Shown piece after piece: positions 22,297 to 33,945 of a DNA stretch of 64,000 nucleotides. The stretch is from contig JAVGVS010000045.1 in assembly GCA_032718565.1 (NCBI GenBank), positions 2,316,168 to 2,380,167 of the forward strand, written 5' to 3'. The notes beneath the pieces are model-generated. The model searched no databases, was not told the origin of the DNA, and saw only the letters and a program-made list of their open reading frames with translations. How positions within the stretch are numbered: the stretch's first letter is position 1; each line of letters opens with the position of its first letter. The translations under genes were made by a program, and so were the position numbers. The stretch comes from Distichodus sexfasciatus (Eukaryota > Chordata > Actinopteri > Characiformes > Distichodontidae).

Positions 22297-22626
22297 GGGG
22301 CACAGTGGCGCAGTGGTTAACACTGCCGCTTCACAGCAAGAAGGTCCTGGGGACGGCCGTAGGGTCTTTCTGTGTGAAGTTTGCGTGCTCTCCCCATGCT
22401 TGCGTAGGTTTCCTTCGGGTGCTCTGGTTTCCTCCCGCAGTCCAAAGGCGGGCGATATAGTTTAATTGGCGACTCTAAATTGGCCCCGTAAGGTGTGAAT
22501 GTGTGAGTGTGCCCTGCGGTGTGTTGGCGCCTGCCCAGGGTTGTTCGCCGCCTTGCGCCCGAAAGTTCCCGGGATAGGCTCCGGTTCCCCCGCGGCCCCA
22601 GTTGGGATGAAGCGGTTCAGATAATG
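22297..22626 (+). repeat. tRNA-headed interspersed repeat, family A
   Basis: Starts GGGGCACAGTGGCGCAGTGG, lacks part of the B box (AAGGTCCTGGGGACGG), and ends GATGAAGCGGTTCAGATAATG. Alignable over most of its length with 3183-3513. Confidence 0.8.
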
Positions 22627-22659
22627 ACTGACTGCCGTATTAGAATGTTTGTAGCAAAC

Positions 22660-23240
22660 ATGGCATGATACCATGATGCCGATATTGTAAATTTTCGAAT
22701 ATCTGCAGATACGATACAAATCCGATACGGTCTTTTTTAAACAGAAAACAGAAAATAATGCTTTAAAAATGTCTGTGCCTGAGATTGTTCTCTTACGCTT
22801 ATGGAAATACTTGACTTAAATACTGTTTTCCTAAATAAAACAATGTAATAATTACACACTCATATGTATATGCTAAATGATTTATTATTAGAATAACATC
22901 TCAAAAATGACTCGTTTAAACACAGTTGTGTAAAATTGTGACGGTCCCTAATCTTGCGGCGCTAAAACCATCAGAGATTGTGAGTGAGAGCTGGTGTCGT
23001 TAAGGAAATTAAATAGTATAATCGTGTGATTTGCTTTTGGGCTTGTAGTGAGTTGTGTTGCTTGTTTTCAGTATGTACCAATTAGCGTGAATGTCGAACA
23101 ATAAACCAGCTTTGCCGCAGTGCCACTTCCTGTGCATAACCAATGGAGCGTGTGTGCATTTACAGATCGGCCCAATGCCGCCGATACCCGATCCAGCTAT
23201 TTGGGTCGTTATCAGATCCACGTATCAGATCAGTGCCATA
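22660..23240. mobile_element. Dispersed DNA element, family E, copy 1
   Basis: Near-identical in order and content to 31368-31965, sharing ACGATACAAATCCGATAC, ACTTGACTTAAATACTGTTTTCC, CATATGTATATGCTAAAT and a terminal CCGATACCCGATC. The two ends are partly complementary. A third, partial and inverted copy lies at 62156-62297. No long coding frame. Confidence 0.75.
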
Positions 23241-26200
23241 TTTAGTTTATATTCTATATTTTGCGTGTAAACTATATGCATTACTGAATATTGAATAAAG
23301 AATATTCTTATATTCCTTATTAGTGGTTTTATTTATTTATTTTTTTCATTGCAAAGGTGTTTTTATTTGTAGCATAAAAATGCCGGTGCACCATAACAAC
23401 TCATGTTTGGGAAAATTCCTCTGTGCTATAACTGGACATAACTTACTCCCTTTATGGCCAACTCTACCTGTCTGAGCCAAACCACGAAAACAGCTGAGGG
23501 ATGTTTGCTGCAGATGGTGACAAACTTCAACAGCTAAGCCCCTATGGGAACTCCAGTTGGCTATGCAACATATTCCTGTTTATTACATTTATAGACCGAC
23601 CCCAACCAGTTCTAGCTAGCGCGTTTATCCAGCGTAAGAATGTCTTTTGGGCATCAATCATCTTCACTCATGTGGAGCACGCACAAAGCAACTAAACTCT
23701 TTAGCAAAGCAGCATTTCCATTTGCCGGAGAGATTTTGACTTTCGGCAAAACATTCAACTCTGGTGCCAGAGTTGGAGGCGAGCGTTGGCTAATAAAACA
23801 TTTAAGACAGATCATCAGTTTTTATTATGCCAGTAGTAGCCTCTGCTTCAAATTTATCCTAAATTCTGACCACTGATCATGCACTCAGCCTCAAATCTGC
23901 CCAAGCTTGGTTTTGCTGTGTGATTTGATCCATACCAAAGTTCTCCCAATGGTCAAGAAGTTCTCCACAAAGCATGCCAGCCCGGGCCTGTGGAAATAAT
24001 GACGACATAAAGCCCGTGGATGCCAGTAAGAACGGAAAGTAGGCCCACGTTGCTTTTAGTTTTCCTCCCATTATCCCTTGCATAGGCTCTGCAGAAAATT
24101 AAAACCGAGATGACGGCCAGGTAGAGCAACGTGGCACTTGATAAAATACGCCACAAGAATGGTCTCTGAGAATAAAAGTTTTGCTTTTTGGCATGTCATA
24201 TTTTGAGGGAGAGACTGATAATAAAAGAAGTTGGACTAATATCTGATCTCATCTTACTCTATAGCATGAATCACTGGTAACTATTAGCACTGACAGTAAC
24301 TGCTTTCATGTTGGAGAAGCTCACAGTTTTTTGTCGTGCATTTTTCCACACATGGTCATTACTAAATGTGACAGCTTCTTCCAAATGGTCTTGTGATCCA
24401 CAACTGCAGTCACACTTAAATAGAGCTGTAATGCGGCCCACATCAGTGCTGTGCACAGATTTCAGTTTAGTATTATTAGCTCAGAGAATTTAAGCAGCCC
24501 TAAAAATATACTTAAATTAAATATTCTGCTTAATCTATTAATTTCTCCCAGAATTATTGTAATAATGTATTGAATGCAAATAATGGTGATCAAATGATAT
24601 ATATATATATATATATTTTTTTTTTTTTAACAATAATAATTATATATTACACTACTTTTATGTGCTGACCTTTAGGTTTTGTCAGAAAATTAGATGGAGA
24701 TTTATTTTTGGTCAGTGGTCCTCATTCTCTAATATTCTCTCAATATTCTTTTTTTATATAAATGTGTTCTTTAGTAAGTTAACACATTTAAATTGCATAA
24801 TTTTTTTACAATTGTAGAATTGAAGAAAAAACAATAAGCTGGTTTTAAGAACAAATTTCTTCTTAACGGTTGGTGAATGAGACCCAAAAATCCCTCATTA
24901 TTGTTCTGGCAAATTCCATGTGTTTGTCATATTAAATCTAAAGGTAAGTTGACAGTGCAGTAGAACAAAGTGAAAATAATAATCCCAGTGAGAAAGGCTT
25001 GCAGAAGGAGGAAAATAAAGATTGGGGAGCTTTTTTTCCTGGCCGGAAGGTGACAAAATGTAGAAGAACTTTCCAATTGCTTGAATTCCTGCACAAAAGA
25101 GAATAGCATCTCAGTCAGGTAAAGCAATTCATCTCCTGCATCTGTGTGTAGATATGGTTGTGTGAGTGTGCACGTGTAGACAAGTATGTAGAGTAAGTAT
25201 GCTCTGTTTTTCGTCCTTCATCAGAGGAGGATTCAAATGGGGGGCGAAATTGAAAGTAAATATGGTGTTTAACTTGAAATTCCGACTTCAAATGTGTAGA
25301 ATCTTTTTTCACATCATGGCACAGTGAAGCCAAGAAATATTAAAATGGTCACGCTGGCAGACAAGTTGTCTTCTACTGCCAGAGTGAGCAGGTGGGTTTC
25401 ATTTGTATCAGTGAAAGAGAGAGAAAAACGGTAGATTTGCACACAAACCACCAATTATAGCAATTAGCTATCACCTAGTTTGGTTCCACGTGGTAAATAA
25501 AATAATAAAAAAAGAAAAATAAACAAAATATGCTGTCTTACTATTCGAGAAACTCCATGATCACAAGATAATGCATCTAATCAGGAATTAGATGTACAGG
25601 AATATTTTTTATAAAGTACAGTCATGTGTAATGAAAAGTATGGAGATACTTCTGGAAATAATCATGGAATGTATCAAGACACTGAGATTAAAGTCATACT
25701 TACCATAAAAGTCATTTTCATGAGTGGAGGATTCAATAAAAACGTGCCTTGCCGCACTTAAATTTATTTCCTAGCAGCAAACAGTAGAGTAGCATAAAGA
25801 TTTAAAGGATTTTCAAACTTGTGTAGCAGAAATATAGCTCCAGTATATCACTGCAGTCTTGGCTCCTCAAGGTTGGTAGGTAGCATGAAGGGAGTTTTAA
25901 AAATCTGGCCTGGGACTGAGCAATCAAAAGGAAAATCTGCACATCTCATTCCTAAAATACCTACTGTGCTCAGTTATCCTCCCTATGAGGTCTACAGCCA
26001 AGTCCTGCAGAGTCCTAGCTCCAGGGGCCCGGATGCATCTGCACAGCTGGTCTGTCTGGATAAGAACCCATCTGGCACCGTAGCACACCTAGGAAGGCTT
26101 TAGGATGAGATTATACCACAGAAAATACGGGAACAGTTCATAAAATGGCAGTGGAACTTCCTAGTTCTTAATGTGAACAGATTAGCCTTAAAGCATGAAT

Positions 26201-26570
26201 TAATTAGGACTTTGAGGTTGGGTTTAAGTATCGCCAAGAACGTATTAGTGTTGAAGGTTTTTGAAAGTCTCGGTCTTGTCTCGGACTCGGCCGTATTTGT
26301 ACTCGGTCAAAGAGGGCTTGGGAATTTATTTCGAAATCAGCCGAGACCACAACCCTGACAATATTACTATTAAAACTCTTTGAGACCGACGCAAGTATTT
26401 TGTGTTGTTTATTAATTAGTGTTTTAGTAACTCAGAATCCTTTTAACCATGCGCATACAGTTAATATCACAGGACTTCGAACTTACCGGACATTATATTT
26501 ATTCCTCTGTACGTGAAATTCATTCTGAGTAATTCCGTGCACAAAAACTGATGTAATTGCTCCTGTTTCC
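23241..26570. other. Intergenic, mostly unrecognised
   Basis: No gene is supported. It contains an (AT)n-poly(T) tract at 24598-24630 and, at about 26250-26360, a fragment with TCTCGGTCTTGTCTCGGACTC that looks like part of a repeat. The rest shows only short frames without conserved features. Confidence 0.4.
24598..24630. repeat. (AT)n followed by poly(T)
   Basis: About ten AT units run into thirteen or so T residues. Confidence 0.8.
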
Positions 26571-26574
26571 ACCC

Positions 26575-26726
26575 ACTATCCAAAGGTGTGTGATATAGGT
26601 TAATTGACTACTCTAAACTGATCCCGTAAGGTGTGAATGTGTGTGTGAGTGTGTGTGCCCTGTGGTGTGTTGGCGCCTGCCCAGGGTTGTTCCCTGCCTT
26701 GCGCCCGTAAGTTCCCGGGATAGGCA
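26575..26726 (+). repeat. Family A repeat, 3' part only
   Basis: Keeps TATAGGTTAATTG, TAAGGTGTGAATGTG, TTGGCGCCTGCCCAGGG and TTCCCGGGATAGG; the tRNA-like head is missing. It abuts the palindromic element at 26743. Confidence 0.75.
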
Positions 26727-26742
26727 GTTTTTGCACATCATA

Positions 26743-26917
26743 TGTGACCCGATCTGCCGTAATGAGTCGGAAGTCGGTGTTCTATTTATTTAGATACGGG
26801 CCAATTATGCTGACAAACATCAAAAATATCAATTTTTCTTTTTTGGTCTTATATGAAAGAAAAGATCTTCAAAATTAATCTTCCGACTTCCGACTCATTA
26901 CGGCAGATCGGGTCACA
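26743..26917. mobile_element. Palindromic MITE, copy 2 (complete ends, deleted interior)
   Basis: The first 35 bases (26743-26777, TGTGACCCGATCTGCCG...) are the exact reverse complement of the last 35 (26883-26917). The interior keeps the left arm and loop seen at 16485 but has lost most of the right arm, so it can no longer form the long hairpin. The flanks show no obvious target duplication. Confidence 0.85.
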
Positions 26918-26929
26918 AATGTGTTCATT

Positions 26930-27740
26930 AAAACACATAAATTTATGCTTTGGTGCTGCATATTGCGCCAGATCATTCAAAAATCAGCTACCAAGTGACA
27001 ACCCATTTGGAAGGAGGCTCACACACAAGATAATGTTACCTTGTCATAACCTCAAACTTATCCAGAAAGTATTCTACAAAAACCAATGGGTGGATGCCTA
27101 TGTTGTTACCGTCACTGGTTTTATGGCAAACAATACTTTACTTTTGTCATACACACTGTGAATTTTACACATTACTGAATAAAATTTATTGACTGAGTAA
27201 ATCTGCTTTTCCTTCTTAAAGTGTAACGGATTGGATTTTCATTGCCTGGTTTCCCTCTTAATCAAACTCCCCTGTAGTAATGGAGCGCATAACCCCATCA
27301 ATGTGGTTGGAGTTAGACATTTTATGTCTGTGAATGCTCAGTTTTACAGACGCTATGGTCCATATTGCACTGATCGTGCTGGTCTCTTCGTTTAGTTGGA
27401 AGAGAATGAATTGAACGTTTTGGAGCAGATTCTAGTCACTCAGATGCTGATGATTTCCCAGCTCTGAGGTGACAGATTTACTGATTGTGTGGAATTTACC
27501 CTGCGGTGTTGCCATGAACCTTTTTTCAAGTTCATAACCTGCAGACACTATTCTGGCTAAATGTGTGATATCTTTGGTTGAAAATGTACAGTATTATTTT
27601 CAATATTAATTTGCCTTAATTTTTGTCTTTTTTTTTTGACACATTAAATCGCTGTGAGTCAAGGTTTACCCAAAGCAGTATCAGTCTGAGGCTAACATAA
27701 CATGTTGCTTGTGTGTTAACAGACTATGCATTTTATGAGA
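26930..27740. other. Intergenic, nothing recognised
   Basis: An open frame of about 70 codons ends at 27161, and AATAAA follows near 27178. It has no recognisable motif and no supporting splice sites. I do not call it a gene. Confidence 0.35.
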
Positions 27741-27744
27741 TTAT

Positions 27745-28115
27745 GTTCCGAGCAAGCAGTAGCTTTCCCTCAATGCCCCCCACGCAGCCTGTCAGACACA
27801 GCAGGGACAAGACCAAACCCAGAAACACGAACAGCAGCAAGGGATCCGTGCCTACAATGATTCCTTATCTACCAAGCCCCAGAGCCCCAACCCTAAAGTG
27901 ACCAGACCCAATATGATGAAGAGCAGGTTGCTGGTGAACAGGATGTATTTCAGAAGCCAGTCTGTCAAGCTGGAGGGACTGTGAGTCTGCGGACGCTGAA
28001 AGTTCCAATTACCGTCTTCAGTTTGTGCCTCTTGGCTGGACAAGCTTGAGTCTGTCTTACTTTCTGAGCTGTCGGAACCTTCATGAACTCCAGAACGACT
28101 CTGATGTGGGGGAAC
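27745..28115 (-). pseudogene. Inverted partial copy of the tspan10 second exon
   Basis: Read on the minus strand this is nearly identical to 29735-30075 of the intact gene: SSQEAQTEDGNWNFQRPQ, then TDWLLKYILFTSNLLF and GLVTLGLGLWGLVDKES. A deletion of about 20 bases follows the KES codons and puts a TAG in frame. Further on, the copy still matches (GTDP.LLFVFLGLVLSLLCL), then shifts frame at the GCVGG run and stops matching near 27745. There is no first exon or large extracellular loop. It is a broken, unprocessed fragment in inverted orientation less than 2 kb from its parent. Confidence 0.85.
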
Positions 28116-28199
28116 TGCACCCAGCGACATCGCGGGATTTTATGGCAGTGGCACCTAGCGTTCAAAATCTGAAGTGAGTTATAATGATTTCTACAAACA

Positions 28200-28375
28200 A
28201 TTGGTCATCGTCTATCACTTGGCCCTGTGATTGGAAGGACGCCGTTTCAATTCGTGGATCGGTTAAGGTTTCACTGCGGTATTCACGAGCAAGGTACACT
28301 GCCCCCTGGGCCTTGCCTAAAAAACTGCTCACTTCTCCTTCATGGATGGGTCAGATGCAAAGGTCACATTTCAAA
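28200..28375 (+). repeat. Diverged family B SINE fragment
   Basis: Matches GGCCCTGTGATTGGAAGGACGC..., CACGAGCAAGGTAC and CTTCATGGATGGGTCAGATGC to the SINE at 21176. It separates the tspan10 pseudogene from the intact gene. Confidence 0.55.
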
Positions 28376-28752
28376 TACTAGGTCAACATCTATATTTTCA
28401 AATGAATTGAAATGAAGCTATTTAAAGAGAAACTGCCAACTCCATTAGGCCTTGGGCTACTGATTGGACCCCCACCATCCCACCTCAGGGATTTCAGGGA
28501 TCCCTTTTAATAAAAGTACCACTCTGTAGGAGGTCCCTATTAGCTGTTGTAAAACTCACACAAAAGCATCAAACACCCACAGACTTCCCCTAATCCCGGC
28601 ACTGTGACTCTCACATGATGTAGGAATGTTCATGCTCCAAGCTAGTCCACACTCTTTCCCCACTGCTAGTAAGTGCCGTGTTTCATAAGTGCTCTCTTCG
28701 TCTCGGCCTTTTTTGCAATTTGTGGAGACAGTCCAGCACTCTTCAATATGAG

Positions 28753-31700
28753 ATGAGTCGCTTTTCAATTTTAAGGAGGTTTCCCTTTCTCAGGGGGCAG
28801 AGGGCAAATAAGGAAGATGAAGAATCCAGACCACTCATACCAGAGGTAATGTGAAATAACTCTATAACTCTACAACTCTCAGATCTCTTATGTTTGGGGA
28901 AACTTTAATATATAATGTATATATCACTTTTAATTTAAGGGGAGATAATGTTTCTAGGAAATAATCTCATGTCTGTATCTATGGTACACAAAATATTGAC
29001 GTTAGATGAGAAATAAACTATATTGTTTTTAATCTGCTATTATTGGATGTGAAAAACTAATGATCTAATCAATTAGAGATTGGTTCACTCACTATGGAAG
29101 AGAGATATTTAATTTCTAATATATCTTATTAGATTGGTAGGAGATGAGCCTCATTCACCAACCATTATTAAGAAGAGATTTGTTCTTAAAACCCACATAT
29201 GGCATTGTTTTAAAGATTCTGACATGATGATGGCGATAATGATGATGATGATGTTCTCTTATGTAAGATTTGTTCTGAAGACCACTCAAATTTGTTGTAT
29301 GCATGTTTGTGCAAAACACTGGGTTATTTGGTCAACAGCATAACCGTTGGGGCAGTTGGTAGCGTAACGGTTAGGGCATTTGCAGCTGTGATCGAAAGGT
29401 CCCTGGGTCGAATCCCGGACTGGTAAAGGTGCCACTGAGGTACTCATGAGCAAAGTACCGTCCCCAAACACTGCTCCACAGGCGCTGCCCATGTGTTGTG
29501 GTGTAGTGACAAATAATCACTCACTTTCACTTTATTATACTATTTAAACTTTCTGAAGAGCAAATGTTGATGAATGAGACTCTTTGTTTATAATTGTATT
29601 AAACTTCAACTTTGACAGACAGAAACTGGTTTAATTATTTTAATAATGACTCCAAAATGTTCTCTTTGCCATCATTGTAACCCTCTCAGAATGGCGCAGC
29701 CTCCTCTCACACCTACCTGGGTACAGACGACAGCTCGGAAAGCAAGACTGACTCGAGCTCGTCCAGCCGAGAGGCACAAACTGAAGACAGTAATTGGAAC
29801 TTTCAGCGTCCGCAGACTCACAGTCCCCTCAGCTGGACAGACTGGCTTCTGAAATACATCCTGTTCACCAGCAACCTGCTCTTCACCGTATTGGGTCTGG
29901 TCACTTTAGGGTTGGGGCTCTGGGGCTTGGTAGATAAGGAATCATTCGCCCAGGAGAAATTGGGAAGCCTCGGTACGGACCCCATGCTGCTGTTCGTGTT
30001 TCTGGGTTTGGTCTTGTCGCTGCTGTGTCTGACGGGCTGCGTGGGGGCTGTGAGGGAAAACTACTGCTTGCTCAGGATGTTCTCAATCACCTTGTTGGTG
30101 CTGGTGGCCGTCCAGGTCCTGGCTGCGATTGTGGCATTCAGTCTGCAGGGCCGGATCGCCGACCTGTTGCGCACGGGCATGTTGACGGTCATGGCGCGGT
30201 ATCAAGACGACCTGGACATGAGGTTCATCACCGACGAGATCCAGACGGGACTGCAGTGCTGTGGGGCGGACAACTACAGAGACTGGGAAATCAACAGGTT
30301 TGGCCATGATGACTCGATAAACTGTTTTTAAAAAATATATAGACCAACATAGATTTAAGTTCACAATTTTTGTCCATTGCCGGTTTAATGCTGGTCACAA
30401 TGGGCAAGTGTTCAAAAACACGCTTGTTGCTGGTGTGAAGCTGAGTAGTTTCTGGCTTCTATAAAAACCCCTTCACCCACATGCAGCTGTCTTATGATGT
30501 TGCACATTGAGCACTTCAAAGAGACCCATTGTTTGGTTTCATTTGTCTTGGGGAAGCATGTGCTTACCCTTTCCCCGCTTCTAACAACTAACAGATAGGA
30601 GTTGGCATAAATCAGAAAAAATGATTTTACCATGAACTTTACAAGGTGTTTTTTTAATCTAAGCCTTGTGTAAGGTATTATGTAATATCTCAAAATAATG
30701 AGGACCAAATCATTGTCACATTGGCACAGCAACCAGAACGTGATTAAGCTACTTGGATGATTTCAAGGCGTAGGATTTTAAATTTTAAATAAAAAAGTTT
30801 TTTTTAGTATCAGTTTTCAAAACATTTCATGTGATTTCAGACTAAAATAAAATACAAAACGTTACAAGTAACAACAGCTGTCTATAGAAATGTACTAAAC
30901 TAAAAAAGTACATTGTTTTGATTATAATTGTAGTCAAATAGAGAGTAGGAGTTGATACAGCACTAGGGTTACACAAATATCTCTTTTTCAGTTAAGAACG
31001 TTTTTAATACTAAAACAGCCTGGGATTTGGGCATCATCTAATACTCAGAACTGATTTGATAACAGTGACAGGGATCATTCCTTGGTGCAACATTGGACTT
31101 GACAAGTTTTATCAGTTGCAGCAGCGTGTTGGAACCAAGAATTTGACTCATGTTAGTTATACCTGTTAATGAAACTAAGAAAACACCTGTCAAAATATGA
31201 CTTTACAGACTTTGCATAAACAGTTGACAATATGACAAAAATACCTGAAAGGTATTTCTTCACATATCACATGTATGTCATAAGTAGTACAATCAAATAA
31301 TGTAAAAATTTATTATAATAATATAAAGACTAAACATGGCACGAGACCACATTTTTATTTACCAATACAGATGTTGTAAATTTGGATATCTGCCGACACG
31401 ATACAAATCCGATACAGAAAACAGAAAATATAAAGAAAACACAAAATAATACTTTAAATATGTCTGAATACATGACTGAGATTATTGTTATGCTTGAGGA
31501 AATACTTGACTTAAATACTGTTTTCCTAATTAAAACAATGTAAATATTACACACCCATATGTATATGCTAAATTATTTATTATTAAAATGACATCTCAAA
31601 AATTATTCCTTTAAACGCAGTTGTGTCATTTTGTAATGGTCCCTAATTCTGCTGCACTAAAACCATCAGGAACACAGAGATTGCAAGGCGAGAGCTGGTG

Positions 31701-32568
31701 GTGCTAAAAAAATTAAACAGTGCAATCGTATGATTTGCTTTTTGGGTTGTAGTGTGTTGTGTTGCTTGTTTTGCTCGTTGTCATATCAATATGAATCCAT
31801 GAATGTATAAATTAGAGCAAATGTCAAACATCGCCGCATTGCTGCTTCCGATGCATAACAAATTTAAAGATTGGTTCCATAGATCCCCCCAATGCCACCG
31901 ATACCCGATCTGATTATTTGAGGCTTTATCAGACGGATATCCGGTCCACGAATCGGATCGGTGCCATCTTTAGTAAAGAGCGATTTAAAAACAGACAAAC
32001 ACAAGTGAAGCACATTAGGGACATCAAATCTCGATAAGGTCAGGGAAGTGGATACATGTTGACATCTGGTGACCGACCAAGGGGATTGCAGGGACAATCC
32101 AAACGGATGCATCTATTTGAGTCGGTATCAGAGCATTAGTCCACATCATTGTTATCTCCTTAGAAGACACCCAGTCCAAGTACGTTGCTCCACATTACTG
32201 TATGAACATGAAACGAATGCTGCTCTCCTTTTCTTCACAGTTACTTTAACTGCTCGGCTCCGGGAGTTCAGGCCTGCAGTGTGCCCCCTTCGTGCTGTGT
32301 GGACCCTCTTGAGAACGGAACAGTTTGGAACTCCCAGTGCGGTTTCGGAGCTCAGCAGCTGGACGAGTTCACAGCTCAGAGTGTGATATTCCTGGGTGGC
32401 TGCTTGGGAGGGATCACCCGCTGGATCGAGCAGCACTCTAGCTTCATCGGCACCGTGATAATCGTCCTGCTGGGAGTGCAGATGCTCATGTTGGTCATGA
32501 CCACACGTCTGTTGGACAGGATCCAGTGGAATAAAGCACAGGCTCAACAGAGCGCTACACGATCCTAA
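28753..32568 (+). CDS. tspan10: Tetraspanin-10 (oculospanin), TspanC8 group
   Basis: TspanC8 tetraspanins escort ADAM10 out of the ER to the surface; TSPAN10 is best known from pigment cells and eye. Three exons: 28753-28845, 29690-30297 and 32241-32568, phases 0 and 2, total 1029 nt, 342 residues (human 355). Start MSRFSILRRFPF is the first ATG, in a frame that runs unbroken into the exon. Order: hydrophilic N-tail with Ser-rich stretch, TM1 (WLLKYILFTSNLLF), TM2 (PMLLFVFLGLVLSLLCL), a CVGAVREN loop, TM3 (MFSITLLVLVAVQVLAAIVAF), the large loop with CCG, FNC, QAC, SCC, QCG and GC (eight cysteines), then TM4 (FIGTVIIVLLGVQMLMLV). The motif YFNCSAPGVQACSVPPSCC fits TSPAN10 rather than TSPAN33. 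It lies head-on towards pde6g, a neighbour pair kept from human. Confidence 0.93.
29345..29527 (+). repeat. tRNA-derived SINE, family B, in tspan10 intron 1
   Basis: Head TAGCGTAACGGTTAGGGC (A box) and GGGTCGAATCCC (B box, the best preserved here), body with GGTAAAGGTGCCACTGAGG and tail AGTGACAAATAATCACTC. Confidence 0.8.
31368..31965. mobile_element. Dispersed DNA element, family E, copy 2, in tspan10 intron 2
   Basis: Companion of 22660-23240 in the same orientation, similar over about 580 bases. It lies about 270 bases before the last tspan10 exon and carries no coding frame. Confidence 0.75.
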
Positions 32569-33945
32569 ATGCTACAAACACTTTCTGACCTCACTGCAAA
32601 AAAAGTGAAGGGACTGTACCACTCTTTATTGCTGGTAAATTCTTTCCAAAGAATTTTTGCATAACTATTTGAGTTAAAACACTGATAAAAGAAGTTTCTG
32701 GAATCTCTGGTACGTTTGATTTGTAACCAACAAATGTCTCATGCTTTTTACTAGATTTCATAAAAATACAATTTCACAGCTTTAACACACACTGATATAA
32801 ATGCACAGCTACACTCGGCTTAACATTTTTCGCCACACTGTTCTACCTAAAAAGGAAAACACTTTGTTGTCTTCAATCATTTATTAATTTTATTATTTAG
32901 AAAAAATGGTAGAATCATTTTAGCATTTGATTCGGCTTCAGTCCAGGTAAAAAGCTGCAGGAAAGCTGGTCTCAAAAACGTACACAAGATCATAACTAAA
33001 CTGTGTTTAAAAACCAAATCCTACCCTTTTGGGGTCATGAATTATGTACAGTGGTTCTATGTAATTTGTGGGGAAATAGCAGCCTGATATTATGTAGTAC
33101 AGCAGTAGAAATTCAATTCTCTTAGATAAGAGGGTCCATTAAATGTTTCTAAATACAGTAGTTTAGAGTAGGTCCTTAGCAATTCCTGCTTTCCATTGAC
33201 TTCGGTTTGTGTGAAAAGAAGACAAAAGGAAGAAAGTTTACTTTTAGTTGTTCACACTGTATGAAACATCACATATTGTTTATCACATAGTATATACTGT
33301 CTGTTCTATTATCTTGCAAACAAGGGAATGATGAGTAAAACACTTCTTTGGTTTTACTCATACACAATAAATAAAAACACTGTGTTCAAGGATTTTTAAT
33401 TAGTTCGTAATAATTCACAGTTTTCAAGTGCAAAGTGAGTCACTCGAGTGAGTCTGGACAATGGTCATGTGTCAACTTGTAGTCAGAGATGGAGACAGTC
33501 AGTATTTAAAGAGCCAACTGATTTACACAAATGAGCAAATGCTTTATTAGAACAACACACATTTCAAATGTATATATTTTAAAAACACTACTAAGACGTG
33601 ACCTCTTCAGAGTCATATAACGTGTTTAGGCCAAAAGTTTCACAAATCACTTGCCGATTAAGAATGACCAAAGAATGCCTATTTTCTGGGTTAAAGCTGA
33701 TTTAAATATACTGTTTAAACACACTTTTAAATAAAGAAATAGGTGTGAATATATGTGTACTCAATTTTAAAAAAATGATTACTAAAATCATATCAATGGC
33801 AATAGTATTGGTTTTCCTGTTAGATGATTACTTGTAACTGTGCTTTATATTGCGAAAAATTAGACTGGAATCAACAAATTACAAAAATAAATACATCTAT
33901 AATCATTATATGTTTGTGGATGAAATCTGAGGTTGTAGTGGTAGG
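32569..33945. other. 3' ends of tspan10 and pde6g, convergent
   Basis: Non-coding, AT-rich. It should contain both 3' UTRs, since the two genes point at each other. A candidate polyadenylation signal for tspan10 lies at about 33366-33376. No element with clear ends was found. Confidence 0.45.

Noticed and set aside
26853..27161. 102-codon open frame followed by AATAAA
   Set aside because: It begins inside the palindromic transposon, has no recognisable motif and no splice signals.
29361..29415. Possible true tRNA gene (good A and B boxes)
   Set aside because: The cloverleaf does not close and the sequence continues into the family B SINE body; it is a SINE head. The same holds for the heads at 3190, 21180, 42730 and 46990-47055.
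30025..32547. Long alternative frames over the tspan10 exons
   Set aside because: They are shadows of the real coding frame, whose four membrane segments and eight loop cysteines are unmistakable.
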